Of a stretch of DNA of 64,000 nt, positions 11,404 through 21,411 are shown one piece after another (the first letter of the stretch is position 1; each line of letters opens with the position of its first letter). Both the position numbers and the translations under genes were made by a program. The notes beneath the pieces are model-generated. The model saw only the letters and a program-made list of their open reading frames with translations, made no database searches and was not told the DNA's origin. The stretch lies in the NCBI GenBank assembly GCA_024734495.1, contig JALMQS010000321.1:124001-188000 (forward strand), written 5' to 3'. Source of the stretch: Forficula auricularia. Lineage: Eukaryota > Arthropoda > Insecta > Dermaptera > Forficulidae.

Positions 11404-12335
11404 TAGGGTGTTTTTTTTAGAGGTATAGAACTTCGAATTGAAATAAAACACAAGAAAATCGTTTTAATGTCCGTCAATTTGGCTTTATTGGAAGGATAAT
11501 TTTATGCCATTAATGTTTAAATATGATTTCGGGCATGTGGCCGCCGCGGCTGGCTCGAATAAATCCAATTCTACAGGTCCAATTTTCAACCACTTTTTCG
11601 AGCATATGGGGCCGTATGTTGGCAATAACGCCACGAATGTTGGCTTCCAAGTCCCCTAACGTTTCTGGTTTGTTGGCGTAGACGAGCGACTTCACATATC
11701 CCCAAAGAAAATAATCCAATGGTGTCAAATCACACGATCTTGGTGGCCAATTGACAGGTCCATTCCGCGAAATTATGCGCTCATCGAATGTTTCCTTCAA
11801 TAAATCGATTGTGACGTGCGCTGTGTGGCATGTAGCGCCGTCTTGTTGGAACCACAACTCATCCACATTCATGCCATCCAATTCGGGAACAAAATAGTCG
11901 GTTATCATGGCTCTATACCGGTCTCCATTAACGGTAACTGACTCTCCAGCATTATTTCGGAAGAAGTATGGCCCAATGACTCCACCAGCCCATAGAGCAC
12001 ACCAAACAGTCAGTTTTTGTGGATGTAATGGCGTCTCAAGGGTCTCATGTGGATTCTCTTCACTCCAAATGCGGCAATTTTGCCAACATTGGAAGCCAAC
12101 ATTCGTGGCGTTATTGCCAACATACGGCCCCATATGCTCGAAAAAGTGGTTGAAAATTGGACCTGTAGAATTGGATTTATTCGAGCCAGCCGCGGCGGCC
12201 ACATGCCCGAAATCATATTTAAACATTAATGGCATAAAATTATCCTTCCAATAAAGCCAAATTGATGGACATTAAAACGATTTTCTTGTGTTTTATTTCA
12301 ATTCGAAGTTCTATACCTCTAAAAAAAACACCCGA
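11404..12335 (-). mobile_element. Tc1/mariner (DD41D-type) element with inverted 3' end
   Basis: Flanked by TA on both sides (11402-11403 and 12336-12337), with ends TAGGGTGTTTTTTTTAGAGG and its near-perfect inverse. The terminal inverted repeats are about 250 bp, far longer than normal, because the left and right arms both contain the 3' coding end of the transposase. The remaining single-copy core is the middle of the gene. Uninterrupted R1 copies elsewhere show the empty site. Confidence 0.85.
11510..12085 (-). pseudogene. Truncated DD41D mariner-like transposase
   Basis: Encodes the C-terminal half of an IS630-Tc1-mariner DDE transposase, the enzyme that cuts and rejoins the element at TA. 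Visible landmarks: a WCALWAGGVIGPYFF strand, QQDGATCH with the second catalytic Asp, and CDLTPLDYFLWGYVK with the third. I count 41 residues between these two Asp residues, which is the DD41D spacing known from the insect rosa-like group. The first catalytic Asp and the DNA-binding N-terminus are absent: the upstream side is replaced by an inverted copy of the gene's own 3' end, so the open frame continuing to 12235 is antisense there. Not autonomous. Confidence 0.8.
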
Positions 12336-12518
12336 TACAATGGTTATTCCTCGACTATTAAATTAGAATCGATCATTATTTTTGAATTAAAGTCAACATG
12401 AACTGCAAATCACAAGTGATATCTGATTAATAATAAAGGAATAAACATATTAAATATTTCAAATGAATTTGGATAAAGTTTAGCAACGATCCGTTGCAGT
12501 TTATTTATATAAATATTG

Positions 12519-12574
12519 ACTAATTCCCGCTCTGAAGATGGCCATAACCAATGGCCGAAACGTTAGTGGGAATT
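12519..12574 (+). ncRNA. Hammerhead-like motif, best stem I
   Basis: AATTCCCGCT (12522-12531) pairs with AGTGGGAATT (12565-12574) over ten continuous pairs, one of them G-U. Between them lie CTGAAGA (12532-12538), an extra T, a six-pair stem II (12540-12545 with 12551-12556), GAAA (12557-12560) and CGTT, giving a predicted GUU cleavage before 12565. The inverted copy near 10171-10226 keeps the fold with one stem mismatch and a core change to CTAAAGA. Confidence 0.5.
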
Positions 12575-12639
12575 GAGAAATAAATAAAAAGAAAAAATTG
12601 AAGCTGCACGTCTCTTATTTTAAACCTAAACAACTAAAA

Positions 12640-13715
12640 ATTGAATATAATATTAATATACCAATTTAAAAATAACATAGCAATTCAATAACATCTCAAA
12701 AAAAAAAATTAAAAGTGTTTGTAAAAAATTTTTAAGCTTAATATGTTTTGTGAATTATTTTTTTATTTCTATAAAAAACATTTTATTTGTTTTGAAAGTA
12801 TATTAGTTCTGGAAATGAAATTAATAAAATTGTTGCATAGTTTCAAGGGGCAATTAAAATGAATTATTTTTCCGTAAAGGGTGCGTTTAGAATGTTTGAA
12901 GTCCCTGTCTGATATATTTTCCAGTTCAAGCATGTCAAAGACAAGTCCACACGAGTTTTGGCAAAATAAAAATTGTTCTCGCTGAAAAACTATTAAAATA
13001 GAAATAATACAAAAAAGGAATAAATAAAGTTGATTAGGGAATTTCTGAACTAATCCATTTCTAATAACTCTCAATATATAAGATCGGAAATAATAGCTAA
13101 GAGCCCTATATACAAGTCATAACTTGCTTATAGCAATAGAATTAAGAGAAATATAAGATTTTCTTATAGGACAATGTGATTCATTGTGGAAGATGGTCGA
13201 CAACACTGTTTTATTATTTTTATAATACCGAACTTAATAATAAAATTATTTTTCCACTTTCATATTTGACAATCGTTCTATATTTTACACAAGTCTTTGT
13301 CGAGTCTTTTTTTCCATCATTAGTTCTATATGGGTATCCGATATGTTATTTTTCCTATAATCTTTTTCAAGCATACTGCACAATAATTCCCAGCCCATTT
13401 GCCAATCCGTTGTTTCATTTTCTTGACAGTAAAATATATTTGGAATTCGAAAAAAAAAATCTTTGAACTAAATCATTTTTCAAATTTATAAAATTCTGTG
13501 AAAAACAATTTTTTAAGAAAACACCAAAAAATCACCACAGGACTTTCACATTCTTACTTATAGCCCAAGAGCCCACGACGGCCAGACCTTCGTTATTTTA
13601 TAAAAGCTGAAAGTTTTTCTGTGCATGTCCCCTATACAGGTAAGAACGACCAGCGACTATAGAGTTTGGGTTGTGGTTACTTTGGCAGGTAACAGGTAAT
13701 AAAGGTGTATAAAAT
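12640..13715. other. Non-coding AT-rich stretch
   Basis: Two ~100-codon frames (12769-13074 minus, 13176-13466 plus) show no domain and no codon structure I trust. Nothing else seen. Confidence 0.4.
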
Positions 13716-13719
13716 AGTA

Positions 13720-14218
13720 CAAAGAGAAACAAAGAGGTTGTCCTCTGCTTGATGCAAACAAACATATACACATATATATCAAGATGATATATCTGTATAT
13801 ATATTATTTATTTGTTTGAGACTATAGTTTCGAAGACTTGGTCTTCATCATCAGTCTTTCTTCAATTATAAATGTTTTTCATGGAGTCAATATCATATGG
13901 ATATTGAAAACTTGGCGTTCCTTCGTCACTGGAATGCTAGAAACTATTAAAGTTTCTAGCATTCCAGTGACGAAGGAACACCAAGTTTTAAAAGTTTCTA
14001 GCATTCCAGTGACGAAGGAACACCAAGTTTTCAATATCCATATGATATTGACTCCATGAAAAACATTTATAATTGAAGAAAGACTGATGATGAAGACCAA
14101 GTCTTCGAAACTATAGTCTCAAACAAATAAATAATATATATACAGATATATCATCTTGATATACATGTGTATATGTTTATTTGCATCAAGCAGAGGACAA
14201 CCTCTTTGTTTCTCTTTG
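13720..14218. mobile_element. Near-perfect 499-bp PLE palindrome
   Basis: Outer ends CAAAGAGAAACAAAGAGGTT and its inverse; arms run to the centre near 13955 with only small differences. Each arm carries a hammerhead-like core. A 42-bp unit beginning TTTCTAGCATTCCAGTGACG is duplicated at the centre. Single-arm relatives sit at 22795-22870, 51655-51770 and 56100-56245. I read it as two PLE terminal repeats joined head to head. The mirrored 73-codon frames on both strands are by-products. Confidence 0.7.
14078..14122 (+). ncRNA. Hammerhead-like core, right arm of palindrome
   Basis: CTGATGA (14084-14090), extra T, a six-pair stem II GAAGAC/GTCTTC around loop CAA, GAAA (14107-14110), self-complementary CTATAG, and a classical GUC triplet ending at 14118. 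Stem I has only two proximal pairs. The left arm repeats the motif on the minus strand (13818-13860). Confidence 0.45.
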
Positions 14219-14458
14219 TGAATCAACAACTCTGCTACTCTCGGCAAAACAAAACCTTTTCAATTATATAAAATAGTACTTTAAATTCGTTAAAGTATAA
14301 AGCTCAATTTTTTTATATTTTCTTCAGGATAACTTTAGAAATCTCGTCATCCATTGCCGGACACTTATGACAGTTGCTACCCCCTGCCAGACACCCCTAA
14401 ACTTTAATAAATTATAATTATACTTTCGTTATAATATAAAAGATAAATTTTATATATG

Positions 14459-14702
14459 TTACTTGGCGACCTATAAAAAAATGTTACCTCAATAGGCGGA
14501 CAATTTTAATGGTTTTTACATAGATTTTTGACATTTCGGTTATTATTGATAGCCATTGGTGAAGACATGGAGAAATCGACTTAAAATCAAAAATTAAAAT
14601 TACCAATGGTTATCAATAATAACCGAAATGTCAAAAATCTATGTAAAAACTATTAAAATTGTCCGCCTATTGAGGTAACATTTTTTATAGGTCGCCAAGT
14701 AA
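14459..14702. repeat. Inverted-repeat element with about 100-bp arms
   Basis: TTACTTGGCGACCTATAAAA at the left is mirrored at the right end. The interior (GACATTTCGGTTATTATTG) is related to the internal subrepeat of R1, so this is probably an R1 derivative folded back on itself. Confidence 0.65.
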
Positions 14703-15037
14703 AATTCATAGTTGACACGAATGATATTAATATATAAAGTTAATTCATTTACTTGTAGAGATTACTCGGTTAAAACATCATTACTTGTTTGTAGAATTGA
14801 AAAAAAAATAGTAAAAATTCACTATAAATATCTAAATAAACTGACACGTTCTGATGTGGCCATCCACTTGACTTTACCATACAACCTGGCCCCTCACTTA
14901 TATTTAATATTTAATAAAATTATTTATAATCATGTGGGGTGGTTAGTTTTAGCATTTTTAGCATTTTTAGACTTTTGGAGGCCCACTGATTATGTATACA
15001 AAATTTGGTTGAGTTTGCTCAAATGGTCTAGATTTTT

Positions 15038-15430
15038 AATTTTTAACCCCCCCCCTTAATTTTGGGTCGATATGCACCAAAATCTAATCAGCTCTTAATC
15101 GAATGGACCAAAACTACGTGTGAAATTTGGTTTTGATATTCACACTAGTTTTTGAGCTTATCTCGTCCACAAAAATTTGGTAACGCACAGACTAACAAAC
15201 TAACCGGCATTTTGACAAAACAATTATTATTTCGAAAAATATAATTTTTTCGATGTTCACTTATTAGGGCTTTTTTGTAGACCGAAATGCCATGGTTTCG
15301 CTCAATTTTTTTTAATCAAAATAGTTTCAGCCGTTTTTTAGATATTTCGAAAAAAACACGCAAAAACCCACTATTTTCATGCACGATTACAGTACTTGAC
15401 CATACCCTGTATGGTAAAGTAAAAATTAAA
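15038..15430 (+). repeat. Dispersed repeat family B, second copy
   Basis: Close relative of 6526-6870, extending further to CATACCCTGTATGGTAAAG. Non-coding. Confidence 0.6.
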
Positions 15431-15439
15431 TTGATTGAT

Positions 15440-16115
15440 TGAAAGGTAATTTCATAATTTAGTATAATGTAAAGATGAACTTCAAAGGGACGAAGTGGTT
15501 GCCGAGAGAAAGAGGACCTTTTTAATGCACGTCTCTCTTCTGGCTTACCACATTCTAACAGCATTAAATAGTTTCGAATGACGTCATATACGAAAGGCTC
15601 TGAGCTTCATGATTTAATCAATCGCCTTTCATATTCTCTCCTTCTTCCTTAAATTCTCTCAGATAATTTAAATTGCACTAAAAGATTCATGGCTCGAAAA
15701 TAACATAGCAGTGTGTGTATAAGCAATGGAAGGATAAGAGTTCAGATACTATTTTTTTTTTTAGTTTGGTGATTAACTTTTAACAATTTCATAAAGAGAG
15801 AGATTGCTGCCTCATCTTCTGTTTGAATTAATTATACAGAATGTTCCTTTGGAGGGTACGTAGTCTTTCTATAATACTTAGAAACTGCTCTTTTGTTCTT
15901 CGTTCAAAAGGCTCGAAACTTAACAAAAAGGAGAAATAATAATTATAAAAAGGAGAATTACCACAGAAAATATATTCATTGTTATTTCAATGGATACATA
16001 GGTTTGTCACCAGAACTAGAAATAGAATAGCAAATCTTCTTAAAGTTCCAAAAAGCTCTTAATCCTTAGTAAATCGATTAATAAATAACAAATTCTATAA
16101 GCGTGCCCTTTATTA
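15440..16115. other. Non-coding stretch
   Basis: No gene, RNA or repeat that I can support. Confidence 0.45.
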
Positions 16116-16120
16116 GTATA

Positions 16121-16583
16121 CAGTGAAACCCCTCAAATCCGAACCCCATAAATCCGAAATCCCAGGAAATCCGAACGAGTTTTTTTTTGGACAAATTTAA
16201 GTGTGACACAAAAAACTATTTCATCAATTTTTTCATTTACTGAAACTGTTACGTGATGGCATTCTTTGAAGGTTTTATCACTTTTTACATTGCAAAACTG
16301 TTCAATTTTGACACGATTTTTTTCCAATCACTGATTGTTGATTTACCAACACCAAACACCCTAGCCAACTTTGTCTAAATTTCCCCAGCGTCCTGACGCT
16401 TTAAACCTTTCACTTTTTGTTCTTAGGTACAAGAACTGTATTTTCGTTTTCTTGCCATAATTTAAAATCAAAGCATTAATCAACACCGTTCACTTAATTA
16501 AAAACTTTTCGCCTAATCCGAACAAATTGAAAACCGAACAGGCTACAGCCCCACAATTAGTTCGAATTTGAGAGTTTTCTCTG
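16121..16583 (-). mobile_element. pogo/Tigger-like DNA transposon relic
   Basis: Ends CAGTGAAACCCCTCAAATCC and the inverse at the right side, flanked by TA target duplications (16119-16120, 16584-16585). Contains the start of a pogo-type transposase. A shorter relative, still with both TIRs, is at 19485-19892. Confidence 0.8.
16133..16458 (-). pseudogene. Tigger/pogo transposase N-terminus, broken
   Basis: From an ATG at 16458 the frame opens MARKRKYSS and continues into a CENP-B/psq-type helix-turn-helix (KLARVFGVGKSTISDW), the DNA-binding part of pogo-family transposases. Two in-frame stops and a frameshift near 16325 separate it from the following stretch (KKNRVKIEQFCN), which is in another frame. 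The DDE catalytic domain is missing altogether. The remnant is about 100 codons where a full Tigger transposase has several hundred. Confidence 0.7.
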
Positions 16584-16872
16584 TAGTATAGTTTTGATCT
16601 ACCGAGAAGATTAGTTTTTCAAAATTTATTACATAAAATAAAATAAATGGTAATGTATAATCCAAATAAAAATCATACTTATTTTATAATTTTTGTTACA
16701 TATATAATAATACTATTCAAAAAACATCCACATAAAATTCAACCCTTCCCAAAGTCATCATTCGATTAAAATTTTAATATGATTTTTGATTTGAGGGAGA
16801 ATGAATACATAAAGATCCTAAAATTCAAGCTTTTAATAAGATGGAAGTAATTTTTAGAGACGGACTGATAAG

Positions 16873-17201
16873 TGAATTGGGTAGATATTGATGAGGTAGT
16901 CCAAAATTCAAAAAAATAATACAATTTAAACTATCTTTTTATTCATAAACCGACGTTTCGAAGGCTTATTCCCTCTTAACACTAAATTCTGCTGAGAATG
17001 AAATATGATTTAATATTGTTACTGCCACTGAGAGAGGAGACAGAGGGGAATGTCTCATTGGATTTCCTTCACTGACCTTTCAAAACCCTGAAGAAGGAGG
17101 GAATAAGCCTCCGAAACGTCGGTTTATGAATAAAAAGATAGTATAAACTATCTTCTTTTTATTTTAATTTTGGACTGCCTCATCAATATCCACTCAATTC
17201 A
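16873..17201. mobile_element. PLE-type terminal repeats in inverted orientation
   Basis: Arms starting TGAATTGGGTAGATATTGAT and ending in the inverse each contain CCGAAACGTCGGTTTATGAA or its degenerate form. The centre (near 16985-17075) is unique. Same layout as 1911-2515. Confidence 0.6.
17082..17126 (+). ncRNA. Hammerhead-like motif with five-pair stem I
   Basis: AAACC (17083-17087) pairs with GGTTT (17121-17125). Between them CTGAAGA (17088-17094), extra A, five-pair stem II GGAGG/CCTCC, GAAA (17113-17116), CG, and a UC cleavage position at 17120. The stems differ in sequence from the 12519 and 63211 loci but keep pairing. Confidence 0.5.
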
Positions 17202-17340
17202 TGCTTTTATTTTATTTAGTTTATGAACTGCAATGCACCGACAGACGAGCAGTCAGATATCAAGAGACATATATGACACTAATAGGGTCTAGTTTAACTT
17301 TTTAAACGGAACCCTAAAAAAACGACAGGATGGCTATAGT

Positions 17341-17850
17341 TAAAATAAACTGCAACGGATCGTTGCTAAACTTTATCCAAATTCATTTGAAATATTAATA
17401 TGTTTGTTCCTTTATTATTAATCAGATATCACTTGCAATTTGTAGTTCATATTGACATTAATTCAAAATAATTCTCATTTAATAGTTGAGGAATAACCAT
17501 TCTACATTTGATTTTTGACATTTCGGTTATTATTGTAACCATTGCTGAAGACATGGAGGAATCGACTTAAAATCAAAAATAGCCATCGATTCTCATCTAA
17601 TACTTGAGGAATAACAATTCTACATTAGGTTTTTGACGTTTCGATTATTATTGGTAACCATTGCTGAAGGCATGGAGGAATCGACTTAAAATCAAAAATA
17701 ACGATCGATTCTCATCTAATACTAGAGGAATAACCTTATTGCATTCCATTTTTGATGTTTTGACTATTAATGGCAACCTCTACTGAAAACGTGGAAGAAT
17801 AGACTTAAAATCAAAAAGACTAAAATCTTTTATGGCAAACAACTCAAGCT
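17341..17850 (-). repeat. Dispersed repeat R1, copy with tandem subunits
   Basis: Begins with AAACTGCAACGGATCGTTGC (inverse of the R1 end). Contains about three copies of a 120-bp subunit each with GAGGAATAAC ... CATGGAGGAATCGACTTAAA. Confidence 0.6.
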
Positions 17851-18589
17851 TGGATTCATTTTAGGCCTTTTTTTCAAAATTTAATTTTATAAACAAAAAT
17901 GTCAAAAATTAGAATCCAAGTTGTAGAGGATGTAATTTTTGATATTTTCGTTTAAAATTTTTTGAAAATAAAGGCCTAAAATAGGGGGGAGGTCAAAAAT
18001 GAAGTTTCTAGACCTTTGAAACAAACTCAAACAACACCAGTAAATTCTAGTTGCCACAAAGGTATTCTCTGAAATGCGTCCTTACTAAAAACGGGTTTTT
18101 ACTGCAACATATATATAGCAATTGCGCTACTCTGGTAAAAATATAAATAAATATGATCAATTTTGCTTTTTCACAAACATGACGTCATTCATTAATGTTT
18201 AGTTAATAGTTAGATTTAACTATTTATTTTAGAAAAGCAAAATCTATATCCAATTAAAGAGAAGAAAAAATTAGTATTTCTTGTTAAAAAATCGTAAATA
18301 AGAATGAAAAATAACAGAACACTTTGTTAAATTATTTAAGCGGAATTTTTTAAAAACATTTTTAAGATATTACAAAATCAGTATCTTGAGAATAATAAGT
18401 AAATGAAGGGAAATTTTTAATATTCTTCTTTTTGGCTTTTAATTTTTTTACCTTAAAGGGTTTGGAATTTCATTAATAATAAAGTTAAGAATTAATCTTT
18501 TACAGAAGAATGAATTTTTTAAAAGATTTAATCAATTATAATAAACTTTTAAGAAAATAAAAAAGTAAAAAAAACAATATAAAACAAGA
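17851..18589. other. AT-rich spacer
   Basis: Nothing coding. The stretch precedes the exon candidate at 18590. Confidence 0.4.
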
Positions 18590-18793
18590 GCGATCCCGAA
18601 TGTCTTTGTTCTAATTCTGGAGCTTCGAGGGAGCCTGCTAGAACGATTGAAAGGACAAAAATCGACTGATAAAAAAGAGCGACTGAATGTGACTGAGCCC
18701 TCTCTGCAAAAGCCTTTTGAAAAAGTCCTGGACAGTGAACAGGAGAGTTTAGAAAAGGACAAAGTCACCAGCATTTCTTCTCTTCAAAGAAAA
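18590..18793 (+). CDS. Possible internal exon, product unknown
   Basis: A 77-codon frame without stops (closing at 18821) reads as a soluble, highly charged segment, for example RLNVTEPSLQKPFEKVLDSE, on a background where open frames are usually low-complexity. A possible donor (AAAA|GTACAG at 18794) lies before the stop; an acceptor could be one of the AG dinucleotides near 18588 or 18623. I do not recognise the protein. The overlapping minus-strand frame of 80 codons is Ser/Arg/Phe-rich and looks like the shadow. Evidence is only composition and length. Confidence 0.25.
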
Positions 18794-19484
18794 GTACAGC
18801 ATTTTATCCCCCCTTTTATTTAACTATGAAATAATAAATTAGATTTAATTAAAAGCATTTCTTTCAGAAGACAATGTCATTTCCAGTCTAATTCTTTAAA
18901 CGAATTTAAAATTATGCGATCACTTTTTTGCAAGATAAAGCACATAATCGGTAATCTAAAAAATTCTCCCTCCATTATCTTTTTAACCCCAAGAGTGCTA
19001 CTAATGGCTTCTAAGAAAAAAAAAATTAAAGCACAAGGTATTCAGCTATTCAGTTTTTCTTTAACAAGGGTTGAGGACGATTTCTATAGAAAATATGTTA
19101 AGCTCAAGTTAGTAAAACTTTTTATAATATTATGTTTAATAAGGATACGTATAAGTGAAAGAACATTTTTAAGTTCAAAAACTTCAATAACCATTAATAT
19201 TTAACCAAACTCCAAAGATAACAATAAATAAAATGTCCAAACTTTGTCTTCTAGTCTTTAAAAACATTTATTTATAATTAATATATAAAATAATAATAAT
19301 AATTCATTTGAATAAACTAAATTCATCTGCTCAAAATGTGATGTGCAAATTCTGGACACAAAATACGGAAAAATTGAAAATGTCCCACAATTTAAATACT
19401 ATGGGGAAATCCTCGAACCAACCAGGAGGGAAAAGGAAGTGCAAAGAAGTCGCCTACAAAAATTTAAGAAAGCATATCGAAGTA

Positions 19485-19892
19485 CAGTGAAACCCCTTAA
19501 ATCCGAACCCCGGAAATCCGAACGCAAAAAAGAGAAACTTATTTATTTAGTCATAAAACAATTATGTATATATTTTGCATTATAACCTTATTTTACATAA
19601 TTAGTTGAAAAATTAACAAAGAAGTACAGTTAGCATACCTAACAAAGTGTAAATGTGTCTACATACTTATGTCATCCAGGATTGATAAACGGTAAAAATT
19701 GGTTATTGAAATTCTTTAGGTTAATCACTTTTCAAAAACAATGAAATAATAATAGAAACACACAAAATATCACTTAATCTTTCACTTGATATCGGGTATC
19801 TTCAATTGTCGAAGCTGCTTTCGGCTAATCCGAATAAATTGAAATCCGAACAGGCAGCACCAATATTAGTTCGAATTTGAGGGGTTTCACTG
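19485..19892. mobile_element. Tigger-type MITE inside the LINE
   Basis: Both TIRs present (CAGTGAAACCCCTTAAATCC and inverse), flanked by TA at 19483-19484 and 19893-19894. Right part resembles the right part of 16121-16583. No coding sequence left. Confidence 0.8.
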
Positions 19893-20050
19893 TATATGCA
19901 ACATCTATAAAAAAAGTGCTTGTCTAGGAATACAAAGATTAGACATTACAACACAGTCGTGAAAACAGAAATCACATATGGCAGTGAGAACCTCATAATT
20001 AATAGGAAAAACGACCTGAAAAACATCTTGAAGGTTGAAAGGAAAATAAT

Positions 20051-20220
20051 TATTATTATCATTTCCGTCCATGATTTTAATTAATTTGAAAGTTTATAAT
20101 AAGAAAATAAGGACTTCAGGACTTGAAGAAGTCGGCAAAGTTGACGAAACCTTAGCTGATAAATAAATAAGTCTCACATAAAAACTTGTCGGTATTTTCC
20201 TATTTTAAACTTTCAAATTA
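20051..20220 (+). mobile_element. PLE-type repeat with exact 11-bp target duplication
   Basis: AGGAAAATAAT stands on both sides (20040-20050 and 20221-20231) and the LINE reads on across it, so this 170-bp unit was inserted. It carries ACTTGAAGAAGTC ... GACGAAACC, a degenerate hammerhead-like core, and AGCTGATAAATAAA, as does the fragment at 6371-6500. Confidence 0.7.
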
Positions 20221-20863
20221 AGGAAAATAATGAGGAAGATTCTCGATTCTCGGCAGAAGAAGGGTATAGAATAAGACCTCTGAAAGAAACGGAAGAACTT
20301 TCGAACATAGCAGCGGATATCCAAAAGTAAAGAGTAAGATTTTATGGGCATATCAGCAGGCTCCGAGCAAATAGATTAATCTACAAGGTTCTCACCTATA
20401 TAAAGACATTGAAGAACATCCAGTGTATAGAAGAAGTAAATATAGATCTAGAGAGGGCCGGAATCGTTCATTGCAAAACATCCGATAGAAACCTCTATAG
20501 AAATAAGATAAATACGTAGATGGGAGTTTCAGTCGGAGAGAGAGATCAAGAAGAGAACTGGAATTAAGTGGATAGAAGACAGTGGCGTAGCTTGTCCTAA
20601 ACGGGCCCTGTATCAAAATTTGTTGGGGGGGGGGGCTTCTACCCGACTGTGGCGAAGCCCATATGGATGGCATGGTAGGATAATCAAAAAAGTGGTTTGA
20701 TATATGACCAATCAAACAAATGAAATCAATAACTATAGTAATTTTTAAGGATTTAGGTGTCGGTTCTAGGTGAAACATTATAAGTAACTTATGAGGAGAA
20801 TTTTCTAGGTTAGGTTTCACAAAAGGAAATATTAAAACAAATGTATGTTTTTTTTTGAGTTTG

Positions 20864-20910
20864 ATTCACTCGATATATATTTCGGGTTATTAGCCCATCA
20901 TCAGGAGTTC
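20864..20910 (-). ncRNA. Hammerhead-like motif downstream of GIY-YIG endonuclease
   Basis: On the minus strand ACTC|CTGATGA, extra T, GGG/CCC stem II, GAAA, self-complementary TATATA, then UC and GAGT. ACTC pairs with GAGT as stem I. Predicted cleavage between 20872 and 20871. Hammerhead motifs in PLE terminal repeats are established knowledge; this instance is my reading. Confidence 0.5.
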
Positions 20911-21112
20911 AAATGAAAACTGAATACAAATTTGTAAAAACATTCAACAGGTAAAATTTAAAACAAATTACAAACACCAAATATGTAATCGAATTTAGGA
21001 ACCAATTTTTAGTTTATTAATTTTAGCCAAATTAGAATCAATGATTACATCTTTGTCAAAGTCCAATTGATTATTGAGAATACTGAATTTATTCATAAGT
21101 GCCAATTTAATT

Positions 21113-21411
21113 TCAGTTGATTCTAGAAGAAGAGTCTGGGACCACTTCTTTCAAAATGAATTGGGGTAGGATTGGAAGTAGAAGCAGTGTGATTTTCGAA
21201 TGTAAATGAAGAGCGAAGGCAGGGGTAGAATCTGAATTAATATCGTTAGATCTGTTAAGGACTCTAAGAGCATATTCATGTTCAGAATAACGTTTTTTAA
21301 AGGAACGACCAGTCTGACCAATATAAAAGGAATCACATCCATCGCAGTCCAATTTGTAAACCCCTGACTTATCTAGTTTATCAATTTTATCAAGTTTGTT
21401 GTTAATAACTA
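21113..21411 (-). pseudogene. Penelope GIY-YIG endonuclease domain
   Basis: Encodes the C-terminal nuclease that nicks target DNA for PLE integration. SGVYKL gives the GIY-like half and SFYIGQTGRSFKKRYSEH gives YIG with the catalytic Arg and the following EH. The CDGCDS stretch between fits the zinc-finger-like CCHH spacer typical of PLE nucleases. After FALHLHS the reading is out of frame, so the C-terminal end is damaged. Upstream RT sequence is not present. Confidence 0.8.

Larger units (their letters stand above)
10503..12503 (+). repeat. Dispersed repeat R1, long copy
   Basis: Begins ACTTTATCCAATGCAAAGCA and contains CAAAGGGTCCTCAGGTAAAG, shared in inverse with 27165-27330; ends with the GCAACGATCCGTTGC hairpin. 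It contains internal subrepeats ending in TCGATTC and is interrupted by the mariner at 11404-12335. Confidence 0.6.
10116..12632. mobile_element. Composite TIR/PLE-type element with nested insertions
   Basis: Arms 10116-10250 and 12505-12632 are inverted copies (TTTAGGTTTAAAATAAGAGA and its inverse) of about 130 bp. Each carries a hammerhead-like motif next to CGAAACGTTAGTGGG, which places the arms with the PLE-type terminal repeats. Nested inside are a hairpin element (10258-10492), repeat R1 (10503-12503) and a mariner relative (11404-12335). The order of insertion is therefore readable: outer repeat, then R1, then mariner. Confidence 0.65.

Noticed and set aside
11907..12254. Plus-strand frames across the mariner
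   Set aside because: Antisense shadows of the transposase and of its inverted 3' end.
13838..14100. Two nearly identical 73-codon frames on opposite strands
   Set aside because: Consequence of the palindrome 13720-14218.
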